From Chloroflexota bacterium (lineage in GTDB: Bacteria; Chloroflexota; UBA11872), in NCBI GenBank assembly GCA_022825895.1, contig JAJDVX010000042.1:70525-134524 (forward strand): a stretch of 64,000 nt of DNA, given 5' to 3'. Position numbers and translations under genes: made by a program. The notes beneath the pieces are model-generated. The model worked only from the letters and a program-made list of their open reading frames with translations. It was not told the DNA's origin and made no database searches. How positions within the stretch are numbered: position 1 is the first letter of the stretch; each line of letters begins with the position of its first letter. This document shows, piece by piece, positions 46,472 to 54,482 of this stretch.

Positions 46472-47317
46472 ATGCCGCCGCTAAGGCTGGGGTTCAACCC
46501 CCGCATCGTTCCGCATGACCGTCGGCGGCTGCTTTCGCAGCTACGCGAGATCGTGGATGTCGCGGTTCGGCTCGAATTTCAAGTCGTCGAACTGAATCTC
46601 GACACCTATATGTATGAGTTGGGGTTGCGGACATTCTTCGATGCCGACTTCATCGAGATTCTGGACGCTGCGCCGATGCGTTTTCACCTCAACGTTTTCC
46701 GAGACGCGTCCACGCGCCGCTGGCCATCATTAACGGACCCGAGCGCGACAGACCGAGGCATCGCCCTCCGCCAGTTCGTACAGATCATCGAGTTCTTTGA
46801 ACAGCGGCACGCCATGGAGATGTACGTCGCACATCCCGGTCGCCGAATGACAGCCGACGCGCAGCACATCGACCTCCTGCGCGAGAGCTTTCGGACGATT
46901 CACGACCTGTTCCCCGGACTGCCCATAGCCGTTCAAAACGCGGGCGACGGCGCAGTGCTTCACGCGCTTGACAGCGTGCTGGCAATGCTGGACGCCACGA
47001 CAAGCGTGCGATTTGCGCTGCATACGGGCCGGGCGTTTCACGCCGTCAACGGTGACCGCCTGGCGTTTGAGGCGCGGTTGGACTACATGGCCCGCTTTGC
47101 CGACCGCATGGCTGAAATCCGGTGGCACAACACCGCGCCTGGACGCGAGCCCAACATGCCGCTGCACGTTGGGCTGGAACGTGGTCTTGACCTGGGCAAG
47201 GTCATGCGCACGATCGGACGTAATCCCGGAACCGTGCACATGATCGACACCGTGGGCCTCAATCCGGCCGGTTTGCTACGCGAGGTGCGGGCGCTCAGAC
47301 GAGCTGTAGGCGTTTGA
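46472..47317 (+). CDS. TIM-barrel protein, sugar phosphate isomerase/epimerase-like
   Basis: 281 aa, probably a single xylose-isomerase-like barrel: LRLGFNPRIVPHD at the start, FQVVELNLDTYMYELG, MRFHLNVFRD, MEMYVAHPGRRM and IAVQNAGDGAVLHALDSVL. VRFALHTGRAFHAVNG, MAEIRWHNTAPGRE and GTVHMIDTVG follow. Histidines and acidic residues at strand ends resemble the family's metal site, but the usual Glu/Asp quartet is less clear than in the protein at 19086-19946. The substrate is unknown. Confidence 0.65.
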   Translation: MPPLRLGFNPRIVPHDRRRLLSQLREIVDVAVRLEFQVVELNLDTYMYELGLRTFFDADFIEILDAAPMRFHLNVFRDASTRRWPSLTDPSATDRGIALRQFVQIIEFFEQRHAMEMYVAHPGRRMTADAQHIDLLRESFRTIHDLFPGLPIAVQNAGDGAVLHALDSVLAMLDATTSVRFALHTGRAFHAVNGDRLAFEARLDYMARFADRMAEIRWHNTAPGREPNMPLHVGLERGLDLGKVMRTIGRNPGTVHMIDTVGLNPAGLLREVRALRRAVGV

Positions 47318-47332
47318 GATTGCCGGTTCCAG

Positions 47333-48421
47333 CTACTCGTACTTGAAGAGGCGGACCGCCAGACCGAAGAACACCACCAAAAAGGCGGTCAGCACTCCGA
47401 GGTTAAGCGCCATTGAGTGCACCGGAGCCCCGCCAACCATGAGTTGCCGCATCGCATCACCCAAGTATGTCAGCGGCATGGCGCTGACCAGCGGTCGAAT
47501 CCAGTCCGGCATGGTATCGAGCGGAAAGAAAATGCCTGAAAGGAAGAGCATCGGAAACGTGATGACCTGAGCAACCGGGAAGAATCCCTGCTCAGTCTTG
47601 GCGAACGCTCCCAGGAAGAATCCGATGGCCACGAAGGCCAGCCCGCCCAGCATCGTCACGCCGGCCAACGCTGGAAGATTCTCGACCTTGACGGACACGC
47701 CGCCGATCAGAACGGCCAGTATGACCAGCAGCACCGTCTGGAGCAGCACCACCACCATGCGGAAGGCGACATCAGCGCCGACCAACGCCCAAGCCGGCAA
47801 TGGTGTCGCCGACAGCCGTCGCAGCACGCGTCGCTCCCGCAGCGAGACCATTGCTATGGCTCCGAACACGCCGCCGTTCATCACGCTCATGGCGATGAGG
47901 CCCGGCATGATGAAGTCGATCACCTGCAGCCGCTCGGATTGAAGCGTCCGAAAGTCTGCGGTTACGACCGGCCGGGTCTGCGTCAGCGCGCGGTCGGCGA
48001 CTTCAAACGCTCGCAGGAGCACCGGTATGACGACCTGCTGGGTGGTCTGTTGGGACGGATCGAAGTGGACTTGAAGCGGCTGCGGAGTGCCGGCGGCGAC
48101 TGACGCACCGAATCCCTGAGGGATAACAACGACTGCCCGTCGCTCCCCGTCCGCGAGGCTCGCTATTTCGGCATCGCGCTGGCCCTGCGTGAGCGCCAGC
48201 GCCTCGAATCCCGCGAGGACCTCGCCCAGCGTGGCCGCCTGCGGCGATTGATCCTCAATGACCAAGCCAACCTCATAGCTGGCGCCGTCATCGCCGCGGC
48301 CCAGCACGATGCCGAAAATCCCGATAAAGAGGACGGGAAACGCAATGGTCCAGAAGAGTGCCGTGCGGTCACGCACGAAATCGCGATAGTTCGTTCGGAA
48401 CAGCGGCAGAAAGGCGTTCAA
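47333..48421 (-). CDS. ABC-2 type transporter permease
   Basis: 362 aa with one N-terminal helix (ALFWTIAFPVLFIGIFGIVLG), an extracytoplasmic domain (residues about 45-170), and five further helices between about 175 and 360, ending in LAVRLFKYE. This is the YhgE/ABC-2 membrane layout (MNAFLPLFRTNYRDFVRDRTALFW start). It pairs with the ATPase encoded immediately upstream; the two ORFs overlap by 4 bp. Likely an exporter of drugs, lipids or polysaccharide precursors; the substrate is unknown. Confidence 0.9.
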   Translation of the reverse strand: MNAFLPLFRTNYRDFVRDRTALFWTIAFPVLFIGIFGIVLGRGDDGASYEVGLVIEDQSPQAATLGEVLAGFEALALTQGQRDAEIASLADGERRAVVVIPQGFGASVAAGTPQPLQVHFDPSQQTTQQVVIPVLLRAFEVADRALTQTRPVVTADFRTLQSERLQVIDFIMPGLIAMSVMNGGVFGAIAMVSLRERRVLRRLSATPLPAWALVGADVAFRMVVVLLQTVLLVILAVLIGGVSVKVENLPALAGVTMLGGLAFVAIGFFLGAFAKTEQGFFPVAQVITFPMLFLSGIFFPLDTMPDWIRPLVSAMPLTYLGDAMRQLMVGGAPVHSMALNLGVLTAFLVVFFGLAVRLFKYE

Positions 48422-49338
48422 TCTCTGAGCGTCCGTCCAGTGAGCTTGAGGAATACGTCCTCAAGCGTGGCGTGACGTACGCGCATGCCCTCCAGGGGAG
48501 CTCCGCGCGCCTGAGCAAGATCCAGCAGGCTGCCCATGGTGCGTGGGATGTCGCTGCTGAAGACGCTGTGGGCGGACCCCTGGGAAGCCGCGCTGGTTAC
48601 CGCGGCCAGTTTGCCCAGGTCGTGTTCCGAGAGTCCGTCGTTCGACACGAACTCGATGGCGTCTTCGGCGAAGTTCTCACGCACAAGCGCGCTGGGACTG
48701 TCGAGCGCGATGACCCGGCCGTGATCCATGACGGCGACTCGGTCGCACAGCCGTTCGGCCTCTTCCATGTAGTGCGTTGTGAGCACCACGGTCATTCCTT
48801 TGGCCTTGAACCCTTCGATGATGTCCCAGAGATTTCGCCTCGCCTGCGGATCCATACCGGTCGACGGCTCGTCCAGAAAGACCAACCGCGGCATGTTCAC
48901 CACGGCCAATGCCACGGACAGGCGCTGCGCCTGACCGCCGGAGAGTTCGGCGATGCGTGCGTTGCGCCGATCCTCCAGACCCATCAGCGCGATGAGTTCC
49001 TCCGTCTCGGCTTGCTGCTCGTAGAAGGATCCGAACAGACTGATGACTTCGTGCACGCGGAGGCGTGGATAGAGGGCCACCTGCTGCAACTGCACCCCAA
49101 CCAGCCGCTTGAAGTCGCGCCCCGACGTTGCCGGGTCCATGCCAAGAACGCTGACTCCGCCGCTGTCCCGGATCCGCAGGCCTTCGAGAATCTCGACGGT
49201 GGTGGTCTTGCCGGCCCCATTTGGTCCAAGCATCCCGAAGACTTCGCCGTCGGCCACCTCAAACGAGACCCCCGCCACGGCCTGTAAATCGCCATAGGCC
49301 TTGCGAAGGTCACGAACTTGGATTACAGGTGTTGACAT
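48418..49338 (-). CDS. ABC transporter ATP-binding protein
   Basis: 306 aa. Walker A GPNGAGKTT, Q-loop in VGVQLQQV, signature ELSGGQAQRLS, Walker B RLVFLDEP and the switch His in VVLTTHYMEEAERL are all present. A C-terminal extension of about 85 residues, typical of drug/bacitracin-exporter type ATPases, follows. It overlaps the permease start by 4 bp and drives the ABC-2 exporter. Confidence 0.95.
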   Translation of the reverse strand: MSTPVIQVRDLRKAYGDLQAVAGVSFEVADGEVFGMLGPNGAGKTTTVEILEGLRIRDSGGVSVLGMDPATSGRDFKRLVGVQLQQVALYPRLRVHEVISLFGSFYEQQAETEELIALMGLEDRRNARIAELSGGQAQRLSVALAVVNMPRLVFLDEPSTGMDPQARRNLWDIIEGFKAKGMTVVLTTHYMEEAERLCDRVAVMDHGRVIALDSPSALVRENFAEDAIEFVSNDGLSEHDLGKLAAVTSAASQGSAHSVFSSDIPRTMGSLLDLAQARGAPLEGMRVRHATLEDVFLKLTGRTLRD

Positions 49339-49405
49339 GCGCCTTCAGGGCAAACGAACTCGTGGAAGCCTCGGGCAGCTTACTGTCGATCGTTGACCCG
49401 GAAGG

Positions 49406-51379
49406 TTAGTTTCGCTCCAATATCAGCGCCGCCTGCCGGTCCACTTCCATCCGCCAGCCGGGCGGCGCCCAGGTCGTGGCGTCGTCCTGCACGACGAGCA
49501 GGGGGCCGCGAGCCCGAAAGCCAACCGGCAACTCGGTACGCCGAAAGACGCGGGCGGGCTGGAAGTCGCCGTCGATTACCACCGGTGCGCTCCGCGACGA
49601 GGGACGTGCGCCGACCGGAGCCTGCACCTCAGGCAATGGCGGCTGCTCAACGGAAGCGAGCAAGCGCGCGACCACGATCTCGACGGCGGCCTCCGGCCTG
49701 CTGTGCGCGTAGCGTTCGTGGTGTCGCCGGTGAAAGGCGCGAACGGCGCCTGGAAGGTCCCGGCCCCGCAGCGGCACGGTGAGTTCGTACGACTGTCCGA
49801 GGTACCGAAGGTCCAGCATCCGGCGCAACCGGGGAAGCCCCACGCCAACAAAGTCGCGCCTCGCGTTACGTTCCAGCCGATTGAAGGCCGCAACCAGGGC
49901 TCGCACGCTCCGGGCGGTCGCTGGCCGCACCAGGGTTGACGAATACTCGCGCACATGCGCCCCGCTTAGCGCACCGAGCGCCGACAGTACCCCGGGATAT
50001 CGCGGCACCAGCACTCGGTCGATCTCCAGTCGCTCGGCCAGCGAGCAGCCGTGCAGCGGACCGGCGCCGCCAAATGCCACCAGCGTGAAGTCGCGGGGGT
50101 CATAGCCGCGCTCCAGCGTGATCACGCGCAGCGCCCGCTCCATGTGCGCATCGGCCACCGCAACCACGCCGGCTGCGGCTCTCAGGCGCGTCTCGGTCGA
50201 CTGATTGCTGGCGGGTATCAGCCGGTCGACGGCCGCTGCGGCTGCAGCGGCGTCCAGCGCCACATCGTCCGCCAGCGTGGCGTCGGAAACCAACCGGCCC
50301 AGCACCACATTGGCGTCGGTCACCGTAGGCTCCACACCGCCACGGCCGTAGGCGGCAGGACCCGGCTGCGCGCCGGCGCTGCGTGGACCGACCCGCAACC
50401 CGCCGGCCTCGTCGCGAGCGGCGATCGATCCACCACCGGCGCCCACGGTATGGATGTCCGTCATGGGGATCGCGACCGGGAATCCGCCAACTGTTGCGTC
50501 GGTTCGACGCAAGGGTTCGCCCGGGCAGATCGCTACGTCAGTGGACGTGCCGCCCATGTCCAGGGTCACGATCCGATCAAAGCCCGACGCGGCGGCCACG
50601 GCGCTCGCGCCGACGACTCCGGCAGCCGGACCGCTGAGCACGGATTGAACCGGCGCCGCCGCGGCCTCGGACGATCGCAGGACTCCGCCGCTGGACTGGA
50701 CGATCCATAGTTGCCCCGGGGCCGCGCGCTCCAGTCGCCGGATGTAGCGGCCCATCACGGGCGCCACGTAGGCATCAACCACGGTTGTACTGGTGCGCTC
50801 ATACTCACGATGTTCAGGCAGCACCTCCGACGAAATCGAGACCCAGCGCACGCCGGCTCGGCGCAGGGCGGCACGCACCGAGCGCTCGTGTGACGGCCGC
50901 AGAAAGCTGAAGAGCAGACATACCGCCGCGGCTTCCGGCCTGAGCCGGCGCACCTCTTCGGTAAGGCGTTCAAGCGAAACGCGGCTCAAGGGTCGGCGAA
51001 CGGCGCCGTCCGCGCCCACGCGCTCGTCGACCTCCAGTCGAAGCTCTCGCTCGATTAGCGGCGACGGCTTGCGCGGTTCGATGTCGTAGAGCGACGGACG
51101 GTTCTGGCGCGCAATCTCCAGCACATCGCGGAAGCCGGCCGTGGTCACCAGCGCCGTACGCGCGCCCTTGCGCTCGAGCACTGCGTTTGTCGCCACGGTC
51201 GAGCCGTGCACCACGGTTCCATCAGCCCCGATTCCGGCACGCCGCAAGCCCTTCAGCACAGCTTCGGCCGGGTCGTGCGGCGTGCTGGACACCTTGAAAA
51301 CGTACAGTCCGTCGTCCGCCGCGACGGTAAAGTCAGTGAAGGTGCCGCCGACGTCCACGCCAACGCGGATTCCCGTCAC
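49406..51379 (-). CDS. Hydantoinase/oxoprolinase A (HyuA) family protein
   Basis: 657 aa, the full standard HyuA architecture. Motifs are VGVDVGGTFTDFTVAADD, VVHGSTVATNAVLERKGA, GFRDVLEIARQNRPSLYD, SSGGVLRSSEAAAAPVQSVLSGPAAG, TLDMGGTSTDVAI, HTVGAGGGSIAARD and GPLHGCSLAERL. ATP-dependent ring opening of 5-oxoproline or hydantoins is the family reaction. A HyuB partner is expected but none lies on either side. Divergent from rex. Confidence 0.9.
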   Translation of the reverse strand: MTGIRVGVDVGGTFTDFTVAADDGLYVFKVSSTPHDPAEAVLKGLRRAGIGADGTVVHGSTVATNAVLERKGARTALVTTAGFRDVLEIARQNRPSLYDIEPRKPSPLIERELRLEVDERVGADGAVRRPLSRVSLERLTEEVRRLRPEAAAVCLLFSFLRPSHERSVRAALRRAGVRWVSISSEVLPEHREYERTSTTVVDAYVAPVMGRYIRRLERAAPGQLWIVQSSGGVLRSSEAAAAPVQSVLSGPAAGVVGASAVAAASGFDRIVTLDMGGTSTDVAICPGEPLRRTDATVGGFPVAIPMTDIHTVGAGGGSIAARDEAGGLRVGPRSAGAQPGPAAYGRGGVEPTVTDANVVLGRLVSDATLADDVALDAAAAAAAVDRLIPASNQSTETRLRAAAGVVAVADAHMERALRVITLERGYDPRDFTLVAFGGAGPLHGCSLAERLEIDRVLVPRYPGVLSALGALSGAHVREYSSTLVRPATARSVRALVAAFNRLERNARRDFVGVGLPRLRRMLDLRYLGQSYELTVPLRGRDLPGAVRAFHRRHHERYAHSRPEAAVEIVVARLLASVEQPPLPEVQAPVGARPSSRSAPVVIDGDFQPARVFRRTELPVGFRARGPLLVVQDDATTWAPPGWRMEVDRQAALILERN

Positions 51380-51522
51380 TGACCGCCGCTCACCGTACTT
51401 CGGTCGGACACCGGATTCACCGTCTTCTGGGAGTAGTTCGCGAGCATAGGCCCAGGTCCGCTCGCGTCAACTTCGACAGGCGCCTTTCATAACTTAGGAC
51501 GCATCCCATTTGGGCTGCGAGA

Positions 51523-52188
51523 ATGGACGTGTTCGCGCTGGCCGCGATGCGGATGGACCACACCAACCCGACCCGTCCCGTACCGCCGACCACCGTTCGG
51601 CGGCTGTCCACCTACTACCGCGTGCTGGGCGCCGTCCATTCGGAAGGACAGGCAAACGTCTCGTCGGAAACGCTTGCCGTCTTGACCGGATTCACGGCCG
51701 CCCAGGTTCGGCGCGACCTCGCGTATTTCGGGTCGTTTGGCAAGCGAGGTGTGGGCTACGCCGTGTCCGCGCTTCGGCAGCGCCTGGCATCGATCCTCGG
51801 AATCGACCGTGGCTGGCGGATCGGCCTCGTAGGCGTTGGGAATCTGGGCCGTGCGCTGATGGCGTATCCGGGCTTCAACAATCAGGGATTCGAGGTCGTT
51901 GCAGCCTTTGACAGCGACGCTGCCGTGATCGGCTCGACGGTCAACGGCACCCGGGTCCTTTCGGCCGGCGACCTCGCGCATGCGGTTCGTGTTGACCGGA
52001 TCGACATGGTCATTGTGACCGTGCCCGCCCGTGCGGCGCAGAAGGTCGTTGACCAGGCGGTGGCCGCGGGAGTGCGCGCCATCCTCAACTTTGCGCCGAC
52101 CCAGTTGCGCGTTCCGGCGCACGTGCAACTGTCGAACGTGGACCTGGCGGTGGAAGTGGAGTACCTCTCGTACTCCCTGGCGGTGTGA
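51523..52188 (+). CDS. rex: Redox-sensing transcriptional repressor Rex
   Basis: 221 aa. The N-terminal winged helix (VPPTTVRRLSTYYRVLGAV...VSSETLAVLTGFTAAQVRRDLAYFGSFGKRGVGY) is the hallmark Rex DNA-binding domain. A Rossmann fold (RIGLVGVGNLGRALMAY) binds NADH/NAD+. The C-terminal domain-swapped helix ends in VEVEYLSYSLAV. High NADH releases Rex from DNA. It lies directly upstream of a perfect Rex-type operator and the nuo genes. The start could also be one of two ATGs a few codons downstream of 51523. Confidence 0.95.
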   Translation: MDVFALAAMRMDHTNPTRPVPPTTVRRLSTYYRVLGAVHSEGQANVSSETLAVLTGFTAAQVRRDLAYFGSFGKRGVGYAVSALRQRLASILGIDRGWRIGLVGVGNLGRALMAYPGFNNQGFEVVAAFDSDAAVIGSTVNGTRVLSAGDLAHAVRVDRIDMVIVTVPARAAQKVVDQAVAAGVRAILNFAPTQLRVPAHVQLSNVDLAVEVEYLSYSLAV

Positions 52189-52254
52189 CTTTCCGGGCTC
52201 AAGAGACTCTGCGGGTTCGCAAGCCGCACCGTTGGCGCGTATCATGCGCGGAGT

Positions 52255-52272
52255 TTGTGAAAATGATCACAA
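52255..52272. promoter_or_regulatory. Rex operator in front of nuoA
   Basis: TTGTGA-AAATGA-TCACAA is an exact match to the Rex consensus TTGTGAN6TCACAA. It sits 39 bp upstream of the nuoA ATG and just after a possible promoter (TTCGCA at 52216, TATCAT at 52240, 18-bp spacer). Binding there would block the start of nuo transcription. Confidence 0.85.
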
Positions 52273-52311
52273 CGCAGCCGCGAACGGCGAGGGGACAGGC
52301 GAAGCGCACCG

Positions 52312-52674
52312 ATGCCTAGCTGGGTAGCGATTGTCATTCTGATGGCTGTCGCGTTCCTTTTTGCGGTCGGGAGCCTTGTTGGCACCATGCTGCTCAAGCC
52401 GCACCGCAAGTACGACGCCAAGGTGGAGGCGTACGAATCCGGTATGCCCCCGATCGGGGACGCGCGCGGGCGGCACAACATCCGCTTCTACCTGGTGGCT
52501 GTAACGTTTCTGATCTTCGACGTTGAGTTGCTCTTCTTCTATCCCTGGGCGCTCTACTTCAACATGATCGACGATCAACTGTCCTTGTTCCTGGCCGGTG
52601 TCGTCTTCATCCTCATTCTGGCGGTCGCGTTCGTGTACGAGTGGCGCAAGGGCGCCCTGGATTGGAACCGCTAG
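52312..52674 (+). CDS. nuoA: NADH-quinone oxidoreductase subunit A
   Basis: 120 aa membrane subunit of complex I with three helices and the conserved loop KYDAKVEAYESGMPPIGDARGRHNIRFYLVA, which carries the quinone-channel loop Glu-Ser-Gly. DVELLFFYPWA follows in helix 2. First gene of the cluster, behind the Rex operator. The next gene is nuoC, not nuoB. Confidence 0.95.
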   Translation: MPSWVAIVILMAVAFLFAVGSLVGTMLLKPHRKYDAKVEAYESGMPPIGDARGRHNIRFYLVAVTFLIFDVELLFFYPWALYFNMIDDQLSLFLAGVVFILILAVAFVYEWRKGALDWNR

Positions 52675-52677
52675 CTC

Positions 52678-53253
52678 GTGTTGGTACCGGCGGCATCGCC
52701 AACCCTGGCGCCCGAGAATGTTCTGGAGCGTATCCGGCAACACGCCGGCACCGCGTATCTGGGAGGCCGCGTCGACCATGGAGATCCGGTGGCCGAGGTG
52801 GCGCCGCAGGCCTTCCCCGCGCTGTTTCCGGCCGTACGCGACGATTCGGACCTCAAACTTGAGCAGCTTGTGGACGTGACGGCTGTGCACTGGCCACTGG
52901 ACGAAGGACGAGAGTTCCAGGTCCTGTGGCAGTTCCGCTCGCTGACGAATAATCTCTTTGCACGCGTAACTGCGCGCTTGGCCGACGGCGCGTCCGTCGC
53001 CTCGGCGACCGGCACGTACGCCTCGGCCCTTTATCTGGAGCGCGAGGTTTTTGACCTTTTCGGCATCCGATTCGCCGGTCATCCCAACCTGAAGCGCATC
53101 CTGCTGCCCGAAGGCTACGAGGGGCATCCGCTGCGCAAGGAGTATCCCTTGGAAGGCCCGACCTTCCCCGAAGACGCTCACCGCAACGACCTGGTTGGCC
53201 AGCTTGACCCGGACGACTTCTGGGCGGACGTGGACGAGGCGAACGGCACATGA
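52678..53253 (+). CDS. nuoC: NADH-quinone oxidoreductase subunit C
   Basis: 191 aa peripheral-arm subunit of complex I. The signature 30-kDa-subunit motif is present: [45 protein letters not shown] start 3 bp after nuoA; the stop overlaps nuoD by 4 bp. Separate from nuoD (not a CD fusion). nuoB, normally between A and C, is absent. Confidence 0.94.
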   Translation: MLVPAASPTLAPENVLERIRQHAGTAYLGGRVDHGDPVAEVAPQAFPALFPAVRDDSDLKLEQLVDVTAVHWPLDEGREFQVLWQFRSLTNNLFARVTARLADGASVASATGTYASALYLEREVFDLFGIRFAGHPNLKRILLPEGYEGHPLRKEYPLEGPTFPEDAHRNDLVGQLDPDDFWADVDEANGT

Positions 53254-54482
53254 CGGTGGAGTCCGGAATGGCCAGTGCTCGCGTTGACCTGGAACAGGGC
53301 AGCGGGGACAACATGATCCTCAACATGGGGCCGCAGCACCCCAGCACCCACGGGGTGCTCCGCCTGGTAATCGAGTTGGACGGTGAGGAAGTCCGACGCT
53401 GCGACGCCGACATGGGCTACTTGCACCGCGGTGTGGAGAAGCTGCTGGAGGTCCACGACTATCGGGGCGGCATCACACTGACCGACCGGATGGACTACAC
53501 GTCGGGACCCTCGAACAACATGGGCTACCTGATGGCCATCGAGAAACTGATGGGCATCACCGACGACATTCCACTGCGGGCCCGCTACCTGCGGACCGCG
53601 GTGGCGGAACTCTCGCGGCTGGCCGCCCACCACATTTGGTTGGGCACGCACGGGCTGGACATTGGCGCCATGTCGGCGTTCCTGTGGTCGCTGCGTGAGC
53701 GCGAGAAGATTCTCTACCTGTTCGAGGAAGCCTGCGGCGCGCGGCTGACCACCTCGTTCATGCGAGTCGGCGGCACTGGTCCTCACGACGTGGGCGACCA
53801 GTGGCTGGACAACGTGGAAGCGTTTTTGAACGGCTACACGCTGGACGAAATCGACGCCCTGCTGACGGAGAACGAGGTCTTCATCGAACGCACCCGCGAC
53901 GTCGGGCTGATCACCCAGGAACAGGCGCTCAGCTATGGACTGACCGGGCCGGTGATACGCGGCTCAGGCATTGCCTGGGACTTGCGCAAGGCCCAGCCCT
54001 ACGCGGCCTATGACCTGGTGGACTTCGAAGTCCCGGTCTTCACCGAGGGTGACGTCTACGCGCGCTACCTGGTGCGGTTGAACGAGATGTACCAGTCGAA
54101 ACGGATCATTGGACAGTGCGTGGAGGCGCTGCGGGACTTGCCGTTGGACGCTCCCTCGAACGTGGACCTGCCCCAGGTGGTACCGCCTGACATCGGTCGG
54201 GTGCCGGTGGACATGGAAGCAATGATCAACCACTTCAAACTGGTCATGCACGGGGTGCAGCCCCCGCCGGGCGAGTCCTACTTCGGGATCGAGAATCCGA
54301 AGGGAGAGCTTGGCTTCTACTTCGTAAGCGACGGCACGGGCATGCCGTACCGTTGTCACGTGCGTTCGCCGTCGTTCGTCAACCTCAGCATCATCGAGGA
54401 AATAAGTGTGGGCAGCCTGATCGCGGACGTGGTAGCCATCATCGGCAGCGTCGACATCGTGCTGGGTGAGGTTGATCGATGA
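53250..54482 (+). CDS. nuoD: NADH-quinone oxidoreductase subunit D
   Basis: 410 aa 49-kDa-type subunit that shapes the quinone-binding site together with NuoB. Conserved [35 protein letters not shown] and the C-terminal [12 protein letters not shown] are present. Overlaps nuoC and nuoG by 4 bp each, showing tight translational coupling. Since NuoD needs NuoB for the N2 cluster, a nuoB must exist elsewhere for function. Confidence 0.96.
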   Translation: MTVESGMASARVDLEQGSGDNMILNMGPQHPSTHGVLRLVIELDGEEVRRCDADMGYLHRGVEKLLEVHDYRGGITLTDRMDYTSGPSNNMGYLMAIEKLMGITDDIPLRARYLRTAVAELSRLAAHHIWLGTHGLDIGAMSAFLWSLREREKILYLFEEACGARLTTSFMRVGGTGPHDVGDQWLDNVEAFLNGYTLDEIDALLTENEVFIERTRDVGLITQEQALSYGLTGPVIRGSGIAWDLRKAQPYAAYDLVDFEVPVFTEGDVYARYLVRLNEMYQSKRIIGQCVEALRDLPLDAPSNVDLPQVVPPDIGRVPVDMEAMINHFKLVMHGVQPPPGESYFGIENPKGELGFYFVSDGTGMPYRCHVRSPSFVNLSIIEEISVGSLIADVVAIIGSVDIVLGEVDR

